64,000 bases of DNA from Haematobia irritans (taxonomy: Eukaryota > Arthropoda > Insecta > Diptera > Muscidae): contig NC_134397.1 in NCBI RefSeq assembly GCF_050003625.1, positions 197,987,063 to 198,051,062 of the forward strand. The letters run 5' to 3'. This document shows positions 57,565-64,000 of the stretch, piece after piece. The notes beneath the pieces are model-generated. The model worked only from the letters and a program-made list of their open reading frames with translations. It was not told the DNA's origin and ran no database searches. Numbering within the stretch: the stretch's first letter is position 1; each line of letters starts with the position of its first letter. The translations under genes and the position numbers were made by a program.

Positions 57565-57925
57565 ATATTTCAGGCTCACTTACACTATTCAGTCCATTGT
57601 GATACCACAGTGGTGAACTTCTCTCTTATCATTGATTCCATGTGTAGCTCCGAACGGCGTTGCACCAGCATTAATGAGAGGGGATAGTCCATCGCTGAAA
57701 AACTTTTTGGTGTTCGGTCGAAGCAGGGATTGAACCCACGCTTAATGCAATCATGTTTAGCTCATTTACAAGGGACCTCCTCCTCCGAACGGCGTTGCAC
57801 CTGCATTACTGAGAGGGGATAATCCATCGCTGAAAAACTTTTTGGTGTTCGGTGGAAGCAGGGATTGAACCCACGGCCCTCTGTATGCAAGGCGGACATA
57901 TTAACCATTGCATTAAACGTGATAG
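57565..57925 (-). mobile_element. tRNA-derived SINE, copy 4, internally duplicated
   Basis: Minus-strand SINE. The segment 'gaacggcgttgcacc.gcatta' through 'gattgaacccacg' occurs twice (57652-57742 and 57787-57877), with the body shortened between. The head ends near 57910-57925 ('attaaccattgcatta'). Confidence 0.75.
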
Positions 57926-58907
57926 ATGAACGAATATTCTGAGACGCTTTTGGACACCCTGGCAGTGCAGAGTGAGAATCTTGGACATAGGATCTTACCT
58001 AATGAATTTTGTAGTCCAATAATAATCAAGTCAAAATAATTTAGTGCACTACTAAAACTGGGTAGAGAAAAGGTCATTGAACCTCATTTCGTTCTCCCAA
58101 CTAAGAATTATGGGGAGCAGCAGCTAAGAAAACAATTTCACCATGTTAACAAGATTACTAAACGATCAGCAACAGTGATCAGTTGACAACGTCAAGGTGT
58201 CTAAAGATCGAATGTAACAGCAGAAACATTTCCAATGATAAATTAGAGAGAGAGAGAGAAGAGAGTCAAAGGAAATCAAAATAAGTGTACAAATCACGTT
58301 CCAATGACTACGCGAATTTTGTATTTGGTCAAACAAAATTTTCAACATTATTATGTCCATTTATCTAACCATTAACCATATCGTCACCCAGCAGACGAAG
58401 ACGACATAATGATCGCCACACTTCTTTGCGGCAATTCGTCATTCTGCTTCATTTGATCATCATCACCTCCACCACCACCACTATTCACTTGACGACAGCC
58501 GAAGAACTTCGAATGAGTTGAAATTATAATTGAGTCGTTTCATGTCTTCGCCGGTGTAGGGAGAATCTATTAGGGAGAGTAGACGACAGGGTGGAAGGCA
58601 AAAATGCCTGAATCATTATAATCAAATCTTAATTAATAGTATGGTCGTTGTAGTTAAGCGTCTTTTATTCGCTACATTTATATTTGACTGGCTCAAAAAC
58701 TTACCTACAATCGTTTTCTCATTTCTTTTTGTTTTTATTGCTGGAGGGGGATATTCCTTAAATTGAATGACTATAGCTATTGTGGGTTATTGTGTGTGAT
58801 GTGATCTTCAATGTATACGGGTCTAGAAATATTTTTTTTTCTTCCATAGGAAATGTTAGAAAAACGAAAATCGTAAAAAGATTTGTTTGGATAGAAGTTT
58901 TTTTATT
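57926..58907. other. Non-coding stretch
   Basis: No gene recognised. A (GA)n patch is at 58245-58264. 'acttacctacaatcgtt' near 58700 reappears within SINE copy 5. Confidence 0.35.
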
Positions 58908-59281
58908 GTTAGGTTAGGTTAGGTGTCAGCCCGATGAATCAGGCTCACTTAGACTATTCAGTCCATTGTGATACCACAGTGGTGAACTTCTCTCTTATCA
59001 CTGAGTGCTGCCCGATTCCATGTTAAGCTCAATGACAAGGGACCTCCTTTTTATAGCCCAGTCGGAACGGCGTTCCACACTGCAGTGAAACCACTTAGAG
59101 AAGCTTTGAAACAAAAACTAACCTACAATCGTTACCAGAATTTCTGAGAAATGTCACCAGAATTACTGAGGAGGGATAATCCACCGCTGAAAAACTTTTT
59201 GGTGTTCGATCGAAGCCGGAATCGAACCCACGACCTTGTGCATGCAAAAGCGGGCATGTTAACCATTGCACCACGGGGGGC
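58908..59281 (-). mobile_element. tRNA-derived SINE, copy 5
   Basis: Begins with the inverted tail 'ttaggttaggttaggtg' and ends with 'accattgcaccacggggggc', the inverted A-box region. The B box is at about 59217-59232 ('ggaatcgaacccacgacc'). A roughly 30-bp insertion near 59111-59142 interrupts the body. Confidence 0.87.
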
Positions 59282-59395
59282 TAACACTAAATAAAACTAA
59301 AAAAATCAAATTTTAGGAACTATTTGAACTATTTATTTGGTGCCCTATTTGTTTATAACTTCTCATATTGGGGAATTCTTAACTAAAGTATAACT

Positions 59396-59515
59396 AACTG
59401 GTGCAATGTTCAACATGCCGGTCTTGCATACAAAGGGTTCTGGGTTCAATTCCAGTTTCGACCGAACACCAAAAAGATTTTCCCCCGTGGGCAGCACCAT
59501 GATAGAAGAGAAGTT
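59396..59515 (+). mobile_element. tRNA-derived SINE, copy 6 (head only)
   Basis: Head with 'ggtgcaatgttcaacatgcc' and B box GGGTTCAATTCCAG, followed by 'cgaccgaacaccaaaaag'. The body is largely deleted before 'gaagttcatcacaattgact'. Confidence 0.72.
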
Positions 59516-60771
59516 CATCACAATTGACTGGGTAATTTAAAATAAGCTAAAATAACCGGCTAATACAACCTAAATTAAATTTTTATACCCTCCACCATAG
59601 GATGGGGGTATATTAACTTTGTCATTCCGTTTGTAACACATCGAAATATTGCTCTAAGACCCAATAAAGTATATATATTCTGGGTCGTGGTGAAATTCTG
59701 AGTCGATCTAAGCATGTCCGTCCGTCCGTCCGTCTGTTGAAATCACTCCAACTTCCGAACGAAACAAGCTATCGACTTGAAACTTGGCACAAGTAGTTGT
59801 TATTGATGTAGGTCGGATGGTATTGCTAATGGGCCATATCGGTCCACTTTTACGTATAGCCCCCATATGAAGGGACCCTCAGATTTGGCTTGTGGAGCCT
59901 CTAACAGAAGAATATTTCATCCGATCCGGCTGAAATTTGGTACATGGTGTTAGTATATGGTCTCTAACAACCATGCAAAAATTGGTCCATATCGGTGGAC
60001 TTTTACGTATAGCCCCCATATAAACGGACCTCTAAATTTGGCTTGCGATTGCTCTAAAAGAAGCAAATTTCATCCGATCAGGCTGAAATTTGGTACATGG
60101 TGTTAGTATATAGTCTCTAACAACCATGCAAAAATTGGTCCACATCGGTCCATAATTATATATAGCCCCCATATAAACCGATCCCCCGATTTGGCTTGCA
60201 GAGCCTCTAAGAGAAGCAAATTTCATCCGATCCGGCTGAAATTTGGTACATGGTGTTGGTAATGTTCTCTAATGACCATGCAGAAATTGGTCCACATCGA
60301 CCCATAATTATATATAGCCCCCATATAAGCCGATCCCCAGATTTGACCTCCGGAGCCTCTTATAGGAGCAAAATTCATCCGATCCGGTTGAAATTTGGTA
60401 CGTGGTGTTAGTATATAGTCGCTAACAACCATGCAAGAATTGGTCCATATCGGTCCATAATTATATATAGCCCCTATATAAATCGATCCCCAGATTTGTC
60501 CTCCGGAGCGTCTTGGAGGAGCAAAATTCATCCGATCCGTTTGAAATTTGGAACATGGTGTTAGAATGTGGTCTCTAACAAACACGCAAGAATTTGTCCC
60601 TATCGGTCCATAATTATATATAGCCCCCATATAAACCGTTCCCCAGATTTGATCTCCGGAGCCTCTTGGAGGAGCAAAATTCATCCGATCCGGTTGAAAT
60701 TTGAAACGTGGTGTTAGTATAAGGCCGCTAATAACCATGCCAAAATTGGTCCATATCGGTCTATAGTTATA

Positions 60772-61704
60772 AAGGGTGATTTGTTAAGAGCTTGATAACT
60801 TTTTTAAAAAAAAAAACGCATAAAATTTGCAAAATCTCATCAGTTCTTTATTTGAAACGTAAGATTGGTCCATGACATTTACTTTTTGAAGATAATTTCA
60901 TTTAAATGTTGACCGCGGCTGCGTCTTAGGTGGTCCATTCGGAAAGTCCAATTTTGGGCAACTTTTTCGAGCATTTCGGCCGGAATAGCCCGAATTTCTT
61001 CGGAAATGTTGTCTTCCAAAGCTGGAATAGTTGCTGGCTTATTTCTGTAGACTTTAGACTTGACGTAGCCTCACAAAAAATAGTCTAAAGGCGTCAAATC
61101 GCATGATCTTGGTGGCCAACTTAGCGGTCCATTTCTTGAGATGAATTGTTCTCCGAAGTTTTCCCTCAAAATGGCCATAGAATCGCGAGCTGTGTGGCAT
61201 GTAGCGCCATCTTGTTGAAACCACATGTCAACCAAGTTCAGTTCTTCCATTTTTGGCAACAAAAAGTTTGTTAGCATCGAACGATAGCGATCGCCATTCA
61301 CCGTAACGTTGCGTCCAACAGCATCTTTGAAAAAATACGGTCCAATGATTCCACCAGCGTACAAACCACACCAAACAGTGCATTTTTCGGGATGCATGGG
61401 CAGTTCTTGAACGGCTTCTGGTTGCTCTTCACTCCAAATGCGGCAATTTTGCTTATTTACGTAGCCATTCAACCAGAAATGAGCCTCATCGCTGAACAAA
61501 ATTTGTCGATAAAAAAGCGGATTTTCTGCCACTGATTTTGGTAATAAAATTCAATGATTTGCAAGCGTTGCTCGTTAGTAAGTCTATTCATGATGAAATG
61601 TCAAAGCATACTGAGCATCTTTCTCTTTGACACCATGTCTGAAATCCCACGTGATCTGTCAAATACTAATGCATGAAAATCCTAACCTCAAAAGAATAAC
61701 CCTT
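60772..61704 (-). mobile_element. DD41D Tc1/mariner deletion derivative, copy 2 (933 bp)
   Basis: Same length, ends and internal deletion junction as 13446-14378, on the opposite strand, flanked by TA (60770-60771 and 61705-61706). Also inserted inside a family 1 150-bp unit. Confidence 0.93.
60879..61591 (-). pseudogene. DD41D transposase with internal deletion and a nonsense codon
   Basis: ATG at 61591-61589, the same short N-terminus and the same out-of-frame junction at about 61532 as copy 1. The catalytic half keeps SDEAH, QQDGATCH and PLDYF, but the TGG of FLWGY is TGA (61068-61070), so the frame ends before the C-terminal 60 residues. The remaining sequence to the TAA (60879-60881) is otherwise readable, with a Leu-to-Phe change. 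Very few differences from copy 1. Confidence 0.92.
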
Positions 61705-61784
61705 TATATAGGCGATCCCCAATCACACAAAAATTGGTCCTTATCGGTTCATAATCATGGTTGCTGCTCGAACCAAAAATAATC

Positions 61785-62045
61785 TACCAAAATTTTATTT
61801 TTATAGAAAACGTTGTCAAAATGTTATTTCTATAGAAAATTTTGTCAAAATTTTATTTCTATAGAAAATTTTGTCAAAATTTAATTTCTATAGAACATTA
61901 TGTCAAAATTTTATTTCTATAGAATATTTTGTCAGAATTTTATTTCTATACAAAATTTTATCCAAATTTTATTTCTATAGAAAATTTTTTCCAAATTTTA
62001 CTTCTATAGAAAATGTTGTCAACATTTTATTTCTATAGAAACTTT
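61785..62045 (+). repeat. 29-bp minisatellite array G, internal to the family 1 element
   Basis: About nine units of the common 29-bp repeat lie between the 150-bp unit core and the element tail. The orientation is the same as arrays A, D, E and F. Confidence 0.93.
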
Positions 62046-62085
62046 AAATTTAATTATATACGTATTTAATCGGCCTTTTTTAGTT

Positions 62086-62122
62086 TAATATATACCACGC
62101 ATGGACTATGTGGTATATATTA
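62086..62122. other. Hairpin in the family 1 tail
   Basis: Perfect 13-bp arms TAATATATACCAC (62086-62098) and GTGGTATATATTA (62110-62122) around an 11-base loop. A smaller stem CCGCAA/TTGCGG follows near 62168-62193. Confidence 0.8.
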
Positions 62123-62235
62123 CGGTGTTAGGAAGTTTTAAGATACCTTACCATCGGCAAGTGTTACCGCAACCCAAGTAATTCGATTGCGGATGACAGT
62201 CTTCAGTGGAAGTTTCTATGCAATCCAATCGGCCT

Positions 62236-62251
62236 GGCCGAACTTACGGCC
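62236..62251. other. Subterminal 3' hairpin of family 1
   Basis: GGCCG-AACTTA-CGGCC, 13 bases before the presumed end. The same hairpin is found at 32798-32813 in the inverted sister element. Confidence 0.75.
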
Positions 62252-62324
62252 GTATATACTTGTTAGTGCTACTTTTTATTGGGTGAATGTTTTTTACATT
62301 TTCTGGCTGATTGAATCTTCGTCC

Positions 62325-63060
62325 ATACACACAAAAAAATATTTTTTTGTCTTTAATCACGAAACTAATTGATCCAATTAATTTTTAAATGAAATGTCTT
62401 CAATCGCATAGTATTTATTGGTAGTATCAATAAAAAATTAATTGATTGATGAATTTGTTGAATCAATTAAATTTTTACTAGATATTATTACAATATTTAT
62501 TCGAGCTTATTGGACAGGAAGATTAAGGGAATTGATATTATTAAGTTACTGAAAAGAAAATGCCAGATACCCATCCCGCAAGCCTGACTATACATATGTT
62601 TCAGTGTTGGCCACTACACATATCCATAGTCTTTAGCGAGATCTGGCCGGGTGAGATGATTTAATTTGGGTCTTTTATGTTAATTCTTTATGAAATTTAC
62701 ATACGAGAATTATTCTTCCAAAATTTAACCATTTTTTCACCACCACTGTGCATCATCTTTTTCGTATAACTTTTTTTAATTGAATATTTTTTAAAACGCA
62801 GTTAAGATTTAATTGGAAAAATGTTCGTGAATTTTTTCTGTGTATCTTCCTCACTCTTACATCATATATTTAGTTCTCACTACTTTATTTTTTGTAATAC
62901 AAATAATTTAAAAGAATTCATACTAGATTTTATAAATTTTTATATTTTGTCAGGACTGAGAATCGAATCACGGACCTAGGTATACAAAAGTCGAAAAAAA
63001 GGTATACAGAAAAAAAATTTTGTCTTCAATTACGAAATTAATTGATCCAATTAATTTTTA
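62325..63060. repeat. AT-rich MITE-like sequence with a tRNA-like relic
   Basis: 'ttaatcacgaaactaattga' with 'ccaattaatttttaa' (62353-62385) recurs as 'ttacgaaattaattgatcca' (63030) and inverted near 63480-63520. The part 62880-62985 resembles the T-family interior ('ttttttgtaatacaaat') and holds a tRNA-like 'gagaatcgaatcacggacc' (about 62959-62977). Confidence 0.5.
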
Positions 63061-63067
63061 ATTGAAA

Positions 63068-63322
63068 CTAGAGGTGTGCACGTGACACGAAATTGTTGTG
63101 ACTCAGTACATGCACATGCGTATGTTTTCAGACACGTCCCAAAGGAAAATTCCTCATCAAATTATTCGTGAGTCACGACATTTTCATGCGTGAGCAAAAA
63201 TTTTCTTTTTGTTAGCGTACGTGAGTCCTACCAAACAATGAGTGTGTTAATGTGCATGAGAAAGAGTTTTCCGCCGTGAGTGTGCATGAGCGTGAGTAAA
63301 ATATTACTCTCGTGCACACACA
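63068..63322. repeat. CGTGAG-rich dispersed repeat
   Basis: Begins 'agaggtgtgcacgtgacacg' and ends 'tactctcgtgcacacaca', with 'cgtgag', 'gtgcatgag' and 'gagtcacgac' words repeated on both strands. It is inserted between two halves of the AT-rich MITE-like sequence. Non-coding; function unknown. Confidence 0.55.
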
Positions 63323-63544
63323 GAAAAAAATAATCACGAAAATTTTTCTAATTAAAGTCTTGAGTTTTAAAAACTTTCAATTAAAAACTCAATTGAAATA
63401 ATTTTTTTTAATGGAAACAAAAATGAAGAGAATCAATTAATTTTTTAAATGATAATATCATTTCGGCGATTGAAGACATTTCAATTAAAAAGTTAATTGG
63501 ATCAATTAATTTCGTGATAGAATCGGAAAAAAACATAAAAAATT
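63323..63544. repeat. AT-rich MITE-like sequence, second part
   Basis: 'cagaaaaaaataatcacgaa' at the left and 'aattggatcaattaatttcg' at the right form an inverted arrangement matching 62325-62385. Confidence 0.45.
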
Positions 63545-63668
63545 ATAAATTTTCTATAGAAATAAAATTCTGACAAAATTTTCTATAGAAATAAAATTTT
63601 GACAAAATTCTCTATAGAAATAAAATGTTGACAAAATTTTCTATAGAAATAAAATTCTGACAACATTG
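63545..63668 (-). repeat. 29-bp minisatellite array H
   Basis: About four units in minus orientation ('ttttctatagaaataaaatt'), immediately before the Tc1/mariner-type element. Confidence 0.9.
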
Positions 63669-63674
63669 GGTATC

Positions 63675-64000
63675 GGTTTATTTGGGGGTGATACGGTCAA
63701 AATTTGGTCAATATAAACTTGACGTATTTCTTTCAATTTTGCATTTAAAAAGCCTGAATACCCCTCATTTTGAAGGTGTGTGTGTGTTTAGAATGTTGCT
63801 CATATTTGGATTTTGGAATTCACTCTTCAGTTGTCAAAATGCCGTCCAAGCAAGAAGAGCAGCGTATCAAAATTTTGCTCGCGCATCGCGAAAATCCGAG
63901 CTACTCGCACGCAAAGCTGGCAAAATCGCTAAAAGTTGCCAAATCAACCGTTACAAATGTAATTAAAGTGTTTGGGGAACGTTTGTCGACAGCCAGGAAG
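63675..64000 (+). mobile_element. Tc1/mariner-superfamily element, 5' end, cut by the window
   Basis: Starts near 'gggggtgatacggtcaaaat' (63685-63704), a likely terminal inverted repeat, followed by a leader and a transposase start at 63839. The right part lies outside the window, so the target duplication cannot be tested. Confidence 0.7.
63839..64000 (+). CDS. Tc1/mariner-type transposase, N-terminal 54 codons (partial)
   Basis: ATG at 63839 (MPSKQEEQRIKILLAHRENP...) opens a frame that runs to the window end without a stop. It reads as a helix-turn-helix: SHAKLAKSLKVAKSTVTNVI is the recognition-helix region that binds the terminal repeats. The sequence differs from the DD41D and DD34D mariners here, so this is a third transposase group. 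The ATG follows a leader within about 150 bp of the presumed element end, as usual. Intactness beyond residue 54 is unknown; a 94-codon frame overlapping it on the same strand from 63682 is a shadow. Confidence 0.75.
   Translation, partial: MPSKQEEQRIKILLAHRENPSYSHAKLAKSLKVAKSTVTNVIKVFGERLSTARK

Larger units (their letters stand above)
59585..62264 (+). mobile_element. Tandem-unit element, family 1, nearly full-length copy with a nested DD41D insertion
   Basis: The head 'tataccctccaccatagg' (59585) is followed by a leader with 'gtccgtccgtccgtctgttg'. About six roughly 150-bp units follow ('gatccggctgaaatttggta', 'aattatatatagcccccata'), then a short 29-bp minisatellite (61785-62045), and a tail with a 13-bp-arm hairpin (62086-62122). 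The end carries hairpin GGCCG-N6-CGGCC (62236-62251) and 'gtatatacttgtt'. The DD41D element (60772-61704) interrupts a unit. It is non-coding. Architecture (inverted subterminal words, tandem core, 3' hairpin 13 bp before the end) suggests a Helentron-like non-autonomous element; this class assignment is inference. Confidence 0.8.

Noticed and set aside
60223..60738. 171-residue minus-strand frame in the 59.6-62.3 kb element
   Set aside because: It is a translation of the 150-bp non-coding units; the comparable region at 12.4-15.4 kb has different, broken frames.

Overview
This window looks like repeat-dominated intergenic or intronic DNA from a calyptrate (probably muscid) fly. The base composition is very AT-rich. 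Several dispersed repeats have end sequences I associate from memory with house-fly, stable-fly and blow-fly assemblies; no search was run. I found no convincing host protein-coding gene. Every recognisable protein segment belongs to a transposable element: one nearly intact non-LTR retrotransposon (LINE), three DD41D transposase remnants, two DD34D mariner copies, two decayed RNase H-bearing LINE fragments, the C-terminal scrap of another mariner-like element, and the 5' end of a Tc1/mariner-type element cut by the window end.

Layout. 1-4.8 kb: a CCCAGCAAA-ended repeat, a DD41D pseudogene, a 1.65 kb minisatellite and a short MITE. 4.84-8.85 kb: a complete minus-strand LINE with a 16-bp target-site duplication. 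9.05-10.6 kb: a second minisatellite array. 12.4-15.4 kb: a long element of 150-bp tandem units carrying two nested insertions. 17-25 kb: three copies of a second tandem-unit element inside AT-rich repeats. 26.5-31.4 kb: nested and tandemly duplicated MITEs. 31.8-45.1 kb: minisatellite arrays, including a 9 kb array with two levels of higher-order repeat, plus another tandem-unit element. 46.6-59.5 kb: tRNA-derived SINE copies, the mariners and the decayed LINE fragments. 59.6-62.3 kb: a nearly full-length tandem-unit element with a DD41D insertion. 62.3-64 kb: MITE-like sequence and the terminal Tc1/mariner-type element.

The most notable system is the LINE at 4838-8849. Read on the minus strand, its open frame runs from a 2A-type ribosome-skipping motif (GDIESNPGP) through two PHD-like zinc fingers, an AP endonuclease, a reverse transcriptase and a C-terminal CCHC knuckle. 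A single amber codon, inside the second finger, interrupts it. Processing by ribosomal skipping would release the zinc-finger/EN/RT protein from a short leader.

A 29-bp unit containing the perfect palindrome TTTTCTATAGAAAA fills about 14 kb (roughly 22%) of the window in eight blocks. It also occurs inside one of the larger tandem-unit elements, so it probably spread as part of composite, possibly Helitron/Helentron-like, non-autonomous elements. Many apparent ORFs in the window are repeat artefacts or antisense shadows of the LINE, and they are omitted.
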